From Selaginella moellendorffii (taxonomy: Eukaryota > Streptophyta > Lycopodiopsida > Selaginellales > Selaginellaceae): a DNA stretch of 64,000 nucleotides. Of the stretch, positions 32,889-43,359 are shown piece by piece. Position numbers and translations under genes: made by a program. A model generated the notes under the pieces. That model made no database searches. It saw only the letters and a list, made by a program, of their open reading frames with translations, and was not told the DNA's origin. Numbering within the stretch: position 1 is the first letter of the stretch; each line of letters starts with the position of its first letter. The stretch lies in contig NW_003314330.1 of the NCBI RefSeq assembly GCF_000143415.4, positions 310,001-374,000 on the forward strand. The letters run 5' to 3'.

Positions 32889-35338
32889 ATGCGTCTGGTG
32901 GCGTCGGAGCTCGCGAGGCGTGTAGCAGGCGATTTAAGACAGGGAATTTCCATGTCGGCGGTGACGAGCAAGAGAAAGGTCCACTGGAGATGGAAGTTAC
33001 TGGCTTACGCGTTCTTCCTGGCTATGGCGTCGTGTCTTATCTACATGACCATCCTGGTGCCGCAGTTCCTCAAGCCCAGCCTTCTCATCTTCGACGGGTT
33101 TTCCAGCATCGACGAAAGCTATAAGAACGCGCACGAGCAGTATGAAGTGAGCCGCCACCACCATGAAGGGCCGGGACAGATCAGAGTTTCTAAGCCGGAG
33201 AGGCAAGCTTCTAAGGAAATGTCACTCGTCCAGGATGATGTTTACAAGTGGTACTCTGGCTTGAATCCACTGCTCCGGAAGACCAACAAAGGGACGAGCT
33301 TTATCATCAAGCAGCCCAGGCAGGCACTCAAGCAGTGGATGGGCGATGTCTCGGAGCTCCAGCGTGCCGCGAACGAAGCTCTGGCTGCCGGGTCCGAGTC
33401 CTGGAAAAACGTTGTGGCGATGAGCAAGAATGGTTCGCGTAAAGTTGCTGAGAGGCCGCGTGGTAAACAGGAGTGTCCACTGGAGCGAACAATGACTAGG
33501 CAGGAGCTGGAAAATGCTGGGATGGCGATGGTGCTGCCTTGTGGACTCGAAATGGGATCATCGGTCACTGTGGTTGGCAAGCCTCATGGCGGACGTATGG
33601 AGTATGTCAAGGGGAGAGTGGAGAAGTCCGTGATGGTGAGACAGTTCGTGGTGGAGCTGCAAGCTCTTAAACCCGGCAGGACTGAAGAGCCTCCCCGCGT
33701 CCTTCATCTCAATCCGAGACTATCAGGTGACTGGAGCGACAAACCTGTCATTGAGATTAACAGCTGCTTCCATGGAAAATGGGGTGTCTCGCAGAGATGT
33801 CATGGATTGCAGTCTCAAGAAGATGAAACAGGTATGATTCCCAGACCTTGCTTCGTTTTTTCTGTTTCTTTTCTTATTGTTTCTTAAACGTCTTACAGTT
33901 GACGGACTTTATCAGTGCGAAGAGTGGCTTCAAGAAGGCACTGAAATTAAAAAGAGCAGCGGATCGCTGTCGTGGTGGAAGTCACTGTTTCAAAACGCTG
34001 AAAAGTCGGACGACTTGTTGTGGCATTTCCCATTTGCCGAGGACCGGTTCTTTGTTCTTACTATCAGAGCCGGATTTGAGGGCTACCATCTTATTGTAGA
34101 CGGAAGGCACATTGCATCTTTCCCGTATAGAGAGGTTTGTATGTCCGTGTTCGTTGTTGGAACTTCGCTACTAATGCTTGGCGACAGGATTTCAGTTTGG
34201 AGGATGCAACTGGAGTGTTTGTCGGTGGACATCTCGACGTGCACTTGGTCATGGCGACGTCTCTTCGCTTATCAAACTCCAGTATTCCTTTGACAGAAAC
34301 TTTGGAACTCATTCCAAAGTGGAAAGCACCAGTTCCGGCCAATCCAAGTCCCGAGCTGTTCATAGGAATTTCCTCGACGAGTTCTCATTTTGGAGAGCGT
34401 ATGGCCGCTAGAAAGACTTGGATGCGTTCACCATCTATCCTTTCCGGTCGAGTAGTTGCCAGATTTTTTGTTGCACTGGTAAGAGAAGCTTATTTCGACT
34501 CCGAGCAGCTCACTGACGAGTTCCAACTATAGTGTGCAGATAACTACATGAACTTACAAGTCAAGCAAGAAGCTGATTTCTACGGAGACATGATCATCAT
34601 CCCCTTCATGGACCGGTATGAACTTGTCGTTCTGAAAACTATAGCAATCTGTGAATTCGGGGTAAGCAACACGCTATGCATTTCCTTTACAAAGCGCTTC
34701 CACAGGTTCGCAACTTCTCAGCTAAGTACACCATGAAGTGCGACGACGATACGTTCTCTCACGTCGAGTCCATTCTCCACGAGCTGGAAATGACTCCTTA
34801 CAAGACCGGACTTTACATGGGGAACATCAACCGGTACCACAGACCGCAGAGAATGGGAAAATGGGCTGTTACTTACAAGGTACGTTGGCTTTGATTCATA
34901 TCTATCTAGATCAAGACAATGAGAATAATGGGACAATGCAGGAATGGCCCGAGGACGAGTACCCGTTATACGCCGACGGTCCCGGATACGTGGTATCAGC
35001 CGACATTGCGAATTTCATAGTGGAGCACCATGAGAAGCGTACTCTTCGCGTAAGTTTTAGAGAGTTTTTCTAGCTTTCGAGCTCTAGAGCTTTTGGAGAG
35101 ATCTGGAGATCTAATGTGGAGCCTTTTGTGACAGATTTTCAAGATGGAGGACGTGAGCATGGGACTGTGGGTGTCGCAATTCGCGCTCTCGAATCCAGTC
35201 TACTACATCCACCACTCCAAGTTTTGTCAATGGGGGTGTGTGGAGGACTACTACACGGCACACTACATGTCGCCCCGCCAGATGGTTTGTATGTGGCAAA
35301 AGCTCTCGCGAGGAAAAGCTCAGTGCTGCAATATGTGA
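32889..35338 (+). CDS. GT31 beta-1,3-galactosyltransferase with galectin-type region (hydroxyproline O-galactosyltransferase-like), 694 aa
   Basis: Seven exons: 32889-33831, 33899-34134, 34188-34478, 34533-34661, 34706-34879, 34942-35049, 35135-35338 (2085 nt). The in-frame ATG at 32952 would give 673 aa; either fits a type II membrane protein, since the single anchor [20 protein letters not shown] follows both. A stem region is followed by a galectin-type module ([32 protein letters not shown]) and the GT31 catalytic part: [41 protein letters not shown], the metal motif [30 protein letters not shown] and the acidic EDVSMGLWV. Relatives add the first galactose to hydroxyproline of arabinogalactan proteins in the Golgi. 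The first exon is long and the rest are short with introns of 44-85 bp. Confidence 0.92.
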
Positions 35339-36149
35339 GGAGAAAATCGCTTTGCTCGCTCGTTCTTCTTTTTCCGCATGTAATTTTGTACGGCTGCGAT
35401 GAAGTGACTCTGACGGTTGTGATTTTTGCGACGAATCGACGGTTTTGATCGTTGTTTATTTGTTGACTACCTTTTTCGTTTACTATGTCAGCCTTTAGGG
35501 TTTAGGGATTGTGCAAATTCTCTGAGCACACTTGACCAATTGAGGCTCTTGCAGAGTGCGAGCTTCTTCTACATAGATTATCCAAACTTCTATCCAGGGA
35601 TCTTCCCCTGTTGATGACATTCCATTTGTTCTTTACCATTCTTGCACTGCATTCTTCTAAGTGATTCGTTTCTGATATTGTTTCGTTCGTTTCTTCCACA
35701 CTTCAGTCGGAGCATTTCAAAATCCAGGCTCATTAGATAGATAAACATTTGTATAGTCACCAGACTTCTAATCCTTTCTCACCACTCCAAAACGTTTGGA
35801 TACAGGCTGATCTAGCCTTCTTTTTTCGGGGACCCAGACACTACTGCGGAGTCCGCCAGGTTCACACGGACATGTCGAGCGAACTTTGCTTTAGGAGATC
35901 GAATTCGAGAACCATGGCGGAGGTAGTGCTGTACACGAGGTTGTGGCTGAGCAAAACGTGGTTCAAAGTCTGGGCGCTAACAAGATCAAGCCGAAGCCAT
36001 GATCGAGGCAGAAAGCGAAGCTGGGCAGGAGGAATCGTTGGCTAACTCTCGAAAGAATCTCTAGAAGAAGCCGAAGGGACGAGCGAAGGGACCCTGTAGG
36101 TTAGCGCTAGTCGAGCACGAAGAGGCTGAAGTGCTACCGTCAATGACAT
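35339..36149. other. Intergenic stretch after GT31
   Basis: No gene recognised. Contains CCTTTAGGGTTTAGGG at about 35492-35507, two units of the plant telomere word, most likely a telo-box rather than a telomere scar. Confidence 0.4.
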
Positions 36150-37056
36150 AACTTGAGGTGACGGATCTCCTTGGCCCCGGTGGTCCGAAAAGGCTTCTTA
36201 TAGTTGATGAAGCCCAGGCTGCATTTGGCCGTGACTATGTTATGGAAAACTCTGAGGACCAGGGCGTCGGGATGAGGAGCAGAACACGTCCCAACAACAG
36301 GTGGGATTCTCTCAAGGTAAGCATCTGCTCAAGGATTTTATGCATGTAACTTTCTAGGCCTTCAGGTGGTTATGACTCATGGTTTTTCTTTGCAATTCAG
36401 TGATGTGGAAGAAGGCAGTAGACTTTTGGCTAGCATGGATGCGGTACTCCGGATTTAAAGACCTTGATGATGAATTACGAGATTGGATTATCCATTTATC
36501 CGATAAGCAGACAGGATTTATGGCGGAAATTTTGGATTGGCTTGCGGGCACTGGGATTGGGACAGAAAGGCCGAGCTGGCTAAGTGAGTACTTCATCCAC
36601 AGAATACCATTTTGCCGACTGTCAGAGTATACAGTCGTAAGCTGTCTGTGTCTTGAAAGTAGTGTGAAAGGTTATACAGGTTCTACGACAAAGTTGATAG
36701 TCCCTCTCGTGTTTACCGCTCCTTAATAGTGTGCTTACTTGCGAATATTGAGGTATGCATGCATCTTTATCTGTTTGAAATGTCCTTGGTTGCAGGTGGC
36801 ATATGATTCGCTTTCACAAGAGATGCAAGACGCTGTCCATGAGCTACGTCTGCATGGCCAGCTTATGGAGAACACGCGGGGAATCTCTTCTAGAGTGCAC
36901 GAATGTGTTTTCTTCAGGCGCATCTACAAGGGTATATTGCCTGTAGCTGAGGTAAATGCTATGGAGTTCCTTGGTTTTAGAGCACTTCTCGTTCAAGGTG
37001 TTATGAGAGGGGTCGAGCAAATGAGAAAGATACCACCCCATGCGAGCATTGTCTGA
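36150..37056 (+). pseudogene. Degraded P-loop NTPase-like gene (tentatively Crinkler/STAND type)
   Basis: A first piece (36158-36316) reads GGPKRLLIVDEAQAAFGRD, a Walker B-like strand (hydrophobics then DE), and ends in a good donor at 36317. A second piece (36379 to about 36590, after a frame change) reads FKDLDDELRDWIIHLSDKQT, similar to the helical part after the ATPase in Crinkler-type P-loop proteins. A third piece (about 36797-37056) is open but unrecognised. No Walker A motif was seen and no set of splice sites joined the pieces in frame, so I treat it as broken. The family call is tentative. Confidence 0.35.
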
Positions 37057-37537
37057 AGAATGAGTTCTACAAGTCTGTGACTTGGATCTGTTTCTATTAC
37101 GTGACATGAATGTGTTTGCAGGTCAATATGCTCCTTGCTTGAACCTGGCATCTACCAATGTGGGACCTTGTTGGTGTCAGATGCTTTGTTGATTATTATT
37201 TGGCATGGTTTTTTGGGACCACAAAACGTTTGCATCTTGAAATTAGATAAAATTAAATGTGTTTTCCTACTTGTTTTAGGCTACTTGTATATTCTAGACT
37301 CAGGCAGAACAGCCTTTATTTTCTGAACTTCTCAAAGGCTTATGTTATGATTGATATATCGAATGAGAGGGGATTTGTGAGATAACATGCCAAATGAGTA
37401 TGGGGCAGAATTAGTTGCTGTTGTATTTCTTCGGACTTTGAAACAACAACAAATTTTCCGAGAACATTCGCTCTTGGAAATATATAATCTCAAAAGAAAA
37501 CTATCACAAGTTTGCAGTTTTGCTGTTTGGATGTCGA

Positions 37538-37730
37538 TCTAATGTGGGAGCCTTTTGTGACAGATGAATCTGTATCGCAATTTCCGCTTACATCCCACCA
37601 CTCCACCACTCCAACTTTTGTCAATGAGGGTGTTACACGGCACACCACATGTCGCCCCGGCTCGCGTTGTACGGCTACGATGAAGTGACTCTAACGGTTG
37701 TGATCTTTGCGATGAATCGACGGTTGTGCT
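37538..37730 (+). pseudogene. Degenerate copy of the last GT31 exon and 3' flank
   Basis: Matches 35110-35450 with deletions: GATCTAATGTGGGAGCC, TTTTGTGACAG, ACTCCAACTTTTGTCAATG, CACCACATGTCGCCCCG, GTACGGCTACGATGAAGTGA. The frame is lost. It lies 2.2 kb downstream of the source exon in the same orientation. Confidence 0.85.
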
Positions 37731-38026
37731 TTGCTTGTGCCCGTCACGCTCGTCACCGCCCATCTTTTCTTCTCTCATGCCTCTGTTGATCTCGCCGCTC
37801 TTTCCTTCCGTACAGCGATCACTCCAATATATTGTTCCTGCTATTAGGGTTTATGGGATGACCGAATGCGGTAGCGCGAGCGCGAGTGCGATCCAGGAGG
37901 GATCGCTTCCGAAATTCCGCGTCGCGATCGGTTAGAGCTCCGGCTGGAGGATTTTTCTTGAGAGATTGCAAGGGTTTGCGAGCAGCGCCAATGCCAGTTC
38001 CGAGGTATTGACGCTCTTCCTGTGAA

Positions 38027-39339
38027 ATGTCGGGGGTTTCTTCTTCCTCTCCACCTCCAGCGACGATTGAATTGTCCTGTTTTAGGCGATCGGAGCTATA
38101 TTACGCGTCGGATTCGCCGTCGCCCACTCCCAATGCCGCTGGCAGCGACGACTCCCCTGTTTCCGTGGCAGGGAACTCGCAATTCCTCTCCAGCAGCGAC
38201 TGTAGCAGCAATGGGGAGTGCTGCTCGTCTGGAATGGCGCCGTGGGAGCTTGACGAGGTGGATCCACTAGGGGCGCGCAGCACCGACAAGGAGATGATTC
38301 CAATGACGCAGATATTCATGGTTTGTGGACCCTGGATCGACGAGCCCGCAAAAACATGGAGAGAAAAAAATTAAATTCCTCGCGCTCTCTCTCTCTGTTT
38401 TGTAGGATCGGGCCGGCAACGACCATCGTGCTTTCACGCATCGTGGACGCCTGGTGTATACTCGAGCTCCAGCGCAAAAGGTAGAAATCAATCCCGCAAT
38501 CCAGATCTTTGCTAACTGTTTCCTAGAACCAAACGACAGGCGCTAAATTGTCCGGCGAGATTGAAGAAGAACAAGCAGCTAAACGCGGAAGAGGTGCTCC
38601 AGCCGAAGCCGATCGAGCAGAGTGTGAGAGATGAGCCGGATCTATCGATGAAGCTCAACAAGGTGGAACTCCTAAAGCTCCAGAGCCAGGTGGAGGAGCT
38701 CAAGCTAAAGGTGCGAGACAAGGAGGGATTGCTCCAATCCATCAAGCAGTCGGCGCAGTCGGACATCAAACTCCTGGAAGAGGCCGAGATCTCGGATCTT
38801 CGGAACAAGGTCGACTTCCTCCACACGGAATTGCTAAGGAGGGATTTTCTCGTGCATTCGCTCCAGCACCAACTCTCCGAGAAACACGTAAGTCATAGAT
38901 TCTCTGTTTTTGTTCTTACCTTCTCTCTCTTATAGGTGGAGATGGGAAACATGAAACTCTTGATCCAGGGGTTGCAGAACGAGTTGGCAAAACGAGAACA
39001 CAAGCACTCGCAGATGGAAAGCGACATGGATGATCTCCGGTTTGAGGTAGCAGCGCTCAGATATGAGAACCAAATAGCGGGAAGTCCACACTTTGTGCCA
39101 CAACCGGATCAAATGATGATCATGAGCTGCGAGGTAAGATCGTCAATCAAAGCCTTAGTTCCGAGTGATCGATGCAAGCTTTCATGGATGAACAGAGCAT
39201 GGAAGAAACGAGAGACAGATACCTTGCGGCTGTCTTGGCAGCGAAAAACAAACCCGCAGAGGAATCAATAGCGCTAGCTGCCGAATTGAGACACCAGTTG
39301 CGAGACTTTGTCACGCTGCCACACGTATTTCACGAATGA
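38027..39339 (+). CDS. Coiled-coil protein of unknown function (352 aa)
   Basis: Five exons: 38027-38320, 38406-38480, 38540-38887, 38936-39133, 39196-39339 (1059 nt). The acceptor for exon 3 must be the AG at 38538-38539; an earlier AG leads to a stop. The first 100 residues are Ser/Pro-rich and acidic, likely disordered. Residues of about 150-310 are heptad-rich (KLQSQVEELKLKVRDKE, EISDLRNKVDFLHTELLRRD, LIQGLQNELAKREHK), typical of a long parallel coil. The C-terminus is short and ends LPHVFHE. I do not recognise the family; a cytoskeletal or scaffold role would be a guess. The gene ends 170 bp from the convergent 7TM gene. Confidence 0.75.
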
Positions 39340-39508
39340 AAGGCGACGACTTCCTCCTTTGTTTGAGTTGCCCGAGGTAAGCTCGTACTTTGTTAAGATT
39401 TTTCTTTCTTTTCTTGACACCACCGAGAATGCTTCGCAGCGTCGGGAAGAACAAAGCAAAGCAAAGCAAAGCAAATCACGGAACCAGTTTTCTAGTTTCG
39501 GAAAAGAA

Positions 39509-40819
39509 TCAAAGAATTGTCGACATCTCGATCGCCTCAGTGGCAACTGGAGTAACGCTTCCACCACAAACGTCCCTTTGCAACTGTGCGTGGGTCTGGG
39601 TGAGACTGGAGACGTCGTCTTGGAGCGCTTTTAGCTCTTGCAGGGCGCTCCTCGCGTCCTCTTTCGTTACTAACACCAGTCTCTCCATGGGATTGCGCTC
39701 GAAATGGGATGACCTGTAAGAAAAATTCCCTGATGTTACTGAAAGCAGTAAAAGAAAAGCTTGAAACGGTGAAAAGAAGCTAAAGTAACCTGGATCGTTC
39801 GGACAATCTGTTTAGATCGTTAGCGAAATTTCGGAAGTACTCCTCCTCGTTGCAAATGACGTTGTAGATAACTTCCCAGTTGCGAGCCCAGAAGTAATAA
39901 AACACTGCCCCTGCTACAGCGAGCGAGAGAAAGGCCCGACCTCTGGGATTGCAGTAAGTCTTGGCCGCCAAAGTCACCACCGAGAGAAGGAAAAGGAAAA
40001 ACGACATGATCCCACCGATTCGAATCTGTCTGCTCCACAAAACACGGTCGAGTTGAATGACACGCGCAAGAGATGAAAGTTTAAAGAGCTTACCGGAATT
40101 CGTTCCATTGAGACATGATGTTTCGGAGCTGGAAAGCAAACCAGAAAAAGATCAGCGAGTATAGAGGAAGCATACAGATGGTGACAATGGCAAACGCCTT
40201 CTTGTGGACAACGCAGTCTTGCAAGTCAGCACAGTACCTGCGATTAAACAAGCGGCGCCAAGCAAGTATTAGAAAAGTATGAAATAGAAAAAAAAGAAAA
40301 AGAAAAAGAAAAAGAAAAAAAACGAAAAAAAAAGGAGACTTACTTGACAGCACCCATAGCGGACGCCAAACTCGAGATGACGATCGTAGGGGAGAGCAGA
40401 ACGACGAGAGGAAGGACAGTGAGCTTGAGATGGTCTTGCCTGAGCACACGCATTTTCCTGATGGTCACCAAATAGAGCTGCCCCATTCGGACGGTGAGGC
40501 AATTAAGCCAGAGAGCAAACCCAAAGCAAGCCTGGAGCCAAAACGTCCACAGCGAGCAGATGTTGAATGGTATCTTGTTCACCCGCGGGAAGTGCTTCAT
40601 AACGATGACAGTGGCTAGCACCCAAATCAATCCCCCGACCGAGCTCAGCGAAGTTAGCCACACACCCCTGGCATGTATCGGCTTGTAGTCCCTGCGCCTA
40701 ATCAGTATCGTGTTCCCAGCTATGTGTATCACACAGCCTACCGCTATGACGCTCACCACTACATAATCCCACGCGGTGGGCTCTTGCCCATCGCTGTGGC
40801 ATCCTCCTCCTTTCTCCAT
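39509..40819 (-). CDS. Seven-transmembrane protein resembling the membrane part of plant RGS1, without RGS box (354 aa)
   Basis: Four exons: 40344-40819, 40094-40237, 39790-40029, 39509-39713 (1065 nt). Seven hydrophobic segments can be counted: YVVVSVIAVGCVIHIAG, LTSLSSVGGLIWVLATVIVM, LWTFWLQACFGFALWLNCL, LKLTVLPLVVLLSPTIVISS, FAIVTICMLPLYSLIFFWFAF, IMSFFLFLLSVVTLAA, and FLSLAVAGAVFYYFWA. The pattern with a short outside N-terminus and the LW.FW...FGF segment resembles AtRGS1, the 7TM regulator that speeds GTP hydrolysis on the plant G-alpha subunit. The C-terminal 110 residues contain NVICNEEEYFRNFANDLNRL and a short coiled segment but no recognisable RGS box. It could instead be another 7TM family. 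Intron 1 has (AAAAAG)n runs. Confidence 0.6.
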
Positions 40820-41323
40820 CTTCTCCCCTCCGCTATCATGCTACTCTACCGCTACTCTACACCTGTGATGTCTTCCCTGTGAATCCTGAGAACTTTGCAG
40901 CCGCTCTGACTTACAGGGCGAAATCTTCTGTGCTCTGACTTGTTCGTCGACCTCCCAGCTCCCAGCTCCCAGCTGCAAAAGCTCCAAGCTCTCCTGCAGA
41001 GAAAACAGCGCGGCTTAGGGCGGTGAAAGAGCATTTTGCTTACGAGTCTTGACCGTGCCTGGGACTGTTCAAACGTTGACTCGATGAACTTGTGGCGAGC
41101 GCGTTTTTCACTACGCTGCTTCAAACTGGGTCGGGCACTGTCGGGCTCGGGCGACGACTTTTTGTATCAACTTTCTGTTTGTCCACGTTCGCCACGAACA
41201 GCACCTTCCCCTCCCGTCTGACAATTTTCCATCCGTGCGAGTGCAACTGTTAGGAACAATCTGCTTGGAAGTTGCATCCTGCCTTACCGTATGCCGACGA
41301 GCGAGAATTCAAAAGTAGAAAGC
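40820..41323. other. Intergenic stretch
   Basis: No gene seen; contains the 5' side of the 7TM gene and the 3' side of the PPR gene. A short GGGAGCTGGGAGCTGGGAG run (minus strand, about 40953-40972) is the only repeat noticed. Confidence 0.4.
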
Positions 41324-43114
41324 TTACTTGGCTCCTTGTGGATCGAAATGCTTCCTCAAGTATGTGTCGTGTACCTTTTGGTCGTATATCGCAGCTTCGT
41401 TCTTGGATAACTTCAAGGTGGTGTACGAGACGCGATCCGGGAAGCATCCGTTGTCCACCATCATCTGGAAAATCCCTCGAGCCTCCTCCTCCCGCTGCTC
41501 CCTGCAGAAGGACTTGATGATGGAATTGTAGGTGATGACGTTTGGCTTGAAGTCGGCTTGAATCATCTGGTGGAGCAACTTCACGGCGGTGTCGGGCTGT
41601 TGCGCCTTGCAGAAGGCTCCGATCAGAGTGTTGTAAGTAACGTTGCTGGGAATGGATCCCCTCTGGTACATCGACTTAAAGAGCTGGTGAGCCTCATGCA
41701 AGTCCCCGGCCTTGCAAAACTTGTGAATCACAACGTTCATGGTTTTGGTGTCGAGGATGTAGCCACTTCCCAGCATCCGGCCCAGGAGCTCGAGGCTGTC
41801 ATAGGTTCTCCCGGCATTTGCAAACGCGACAACCAGGATTTTGTAGCTCACGTCGTCGGTCTTGCATCCCTGGCTATACATCGATAGCAGCACCTGGTAA
41901 GCCTCGTCTAGCCTGCTGTTCTTGCACAGCATCAGCAGCACTGTCCGGTAGTTCACCTGGTTCGGCCGAGTTCCTTCCTGGATCATCTTCTCCAGGAGAC
42001 TTAAAGCCTCGGTCGTTCTGTCACCCTCGGCGGTGGAAAGTGCGGTGAAGAGGCTGTTGTAAGTGACGACGTTCCTCTTCTCCAGCGCGTTGAGCAGCCT
42101 GTAAGCCTCGTCGATGCTATTGTTCTTGCAGAAGATATCCAAGATCATCGTGTAAGTTATGACATCCGCCCGGCACCCCCGCTGAGACATCTCCTTGAGC
42201 AGCATCAAGACCTCGTCCAGCCTCTCCAGCTTGCGAAACCCATCGATGAGCGCATTGTAAGTTACCACGTTTGGAGAGCACCCCTTCTTCACCATCTCCG
42301 TCACCAGCCCATACGCTTCATGAGGCTGGCCCGACTTGCAAAGAGCGTCCACGAGAGTGCTGTAAGTGTAGACGTTTGGAGCACAGTCCTCTCCAATCCT
42401 TCTAAAGTGTAGCAAAGCTTGCGAGACTTTCCCTGCGGTGCACAGGCCCCGGATGATGGTCGTGTGGATCACCACGTTGGGACGAACTCCATTGCTTTTC
42501 ATCTCGTCCAGCAACTCTAGAGCTTGCTGGAACTCTCCGGCCTTGCAAAATCCTTGCATGAGGATGCCATAGCTGACCTCGTTCACTGCGTAGCTCCCCA
42601 GCAGCCTGTGCCTGTAAAACTCATACCCATCGCGATGCCTCTTAGAATCCACGAAGATCTGGAGCATACCATTGCAAGCGTAGATGCTGTGGTGGTAGGA
42701 CGGCAGCGATTCTGCCCAGTTGAAGAACACCACCGCCAAGTCGGGATTATCGATCCTCTCCAGCACTCTCCACGCAATCTCCCGAGACAGGCAGCGGATG
42801 TGAAGCGCGAGGCTGGATTTCGCGTTCTCGGGGCAGGGCGCGCTGCCGAGAATGCTGAGAATCACCCTCGCCGCGATGAGCGCCTCGATCTGGCGGCTGT
42901 TCCGGCCGGGCGAGGACGCGGCGATGGCAGCACTGGCGGCATTGGCACGGGATTCTTGCTCCGCCGAGGGCATGACGCTGCGATGATCCGCTTCCTTGTG
43001 CTGCCAGAGCCAGAATCTCGACAAGAAGCTGGGCGCTGGCGGCATGCCGGGGAAATTGTAATGGTACCTGGAAGAGGAAGGCGCTCCATAGATCGCAGAA
43101 GAACACAATGCCAT
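41324..43114 (-). CDS. P-class PPR protein, probably mitochondrial (596 aa)
   Basis: Intronless. The frame is open up to a TTG at 43159, but the first ATG is 43114 (MALCSSAIYGAPSSSRYHYN), giving an Arg/Ser-rich N-terminus suited to mitochondrial or plastid import. About eleven 35-residue P repeats follow, each with the typical TYxxLIxxxCKxGxxxEA pattern: VSYGILMQGFCKAGEFQQAL, VYTYSTLVDALCKSGQPHEA, VVTYNALIDGFRKLERLDEV, VTYNTLIGAFCKAQQPDTAV, VITYNSIIKSFCREQREEEA. No E, DYW or SMR domain. P-class proteins stabilise, process or help translate organellar transcripts. Divergent from NAPRT with about 245 bp between start codons. Confidence 0.92.
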   Translation of the reverse strand: MALCSSAIYGAPSSSRYHYNFPGMPPAPSFLSRFWLWQHKEADHRSVMPSAEQESRANAASAAIAASSPGRNSRQIEALIAARVILSILGSAPCPENAKSSLALHIRCLSREIAWRVLERIDNPDLAVVFFNWAESLPSYHHSIYACNGMLQIFVDSKRHRDGYEFYRHRLLGSYAVNEVSYGILMQGFCKAGEFQQALELLDEMKSNGVRPNVVIHTTIIRGLCTAGKVSQALLHFRRIGEDCAPNVYTYSTLVDALCKSGQPHEAYGLVTEMVKKGCSPNVVTYNALIDGFRKLERLDEVLMLLKEMSQRGCRADVITYTMILDIFCKNNSIDEAYRLLNALEKRNVVTYNSLFTALSTAEGDRTTEALSLLEKMIQEGTRPNQVNYRTVLLMLCKNSRLDEAYQVLLSMYSQGCKTDDVSYKILVVAFANAGRTYDSLELLGRMLGSGYILDTKTMNVVIHKFCKAGDLHEAHQLFKSMYQRGSIPSNVTYNTLIGAFCKAQQPDTAVKLLHQMIQADFKPNVITYNSIIKSFCREQREEEARGIFQMMVDNGCFPDRVSYTTLKLSKNEAAIYDQKVHDTYLRKHFDPQGAK

Positions 43115-43359
43115 AGCTAGGGTTTTAGAGCGCGAATTTGAAAACTCTCCAGATTCCAATCCATAGGCAATTCGATTCCATTAATTCGATCCAACTCGCG
43201 CAACTGTGATTGTTCTTGTGAAATTCGATCACAGTGGAGTGGTCGATCGAAGAAAAGAAGTGCTTTCTACGTGGCTGGCACTTGTCCAAGAATCGATCAA
43301 CACGCACGGATCATATAAATTCGACCATGGAGTAGAAATTTATTAGGGTTTTGGACAAA
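43115..43359. promoter_or_regulatory. Bidirectional promoter region, P-class PPR / NAPRT
   Basis: The 245 bp between the two ATGs contain AGCTAGGGTTTTAG and TTAGGGTTTTGG near each start, telo-box-like words common at plant translation and organelle genes, and CTACGTGGC near 43269. Function inferred from position. Confidence 0.4.

Noticed and set aside
35492-35507. CCTTTAGGGTTTAGGG as an internal telomere scar
   Set aside because: Only two units; telo-boxes of this size are common near plant genes.
40280-40335. (AAAAAG)n run as a functional element
   Set aside because: Simple repeat inside an intron of the 7TM gene.
42524-43120. 198-codon plus-strand frame opposite the P-class PPR
   Set aside because: Antisense shadow; the PPR frame is clearly the conserved one.
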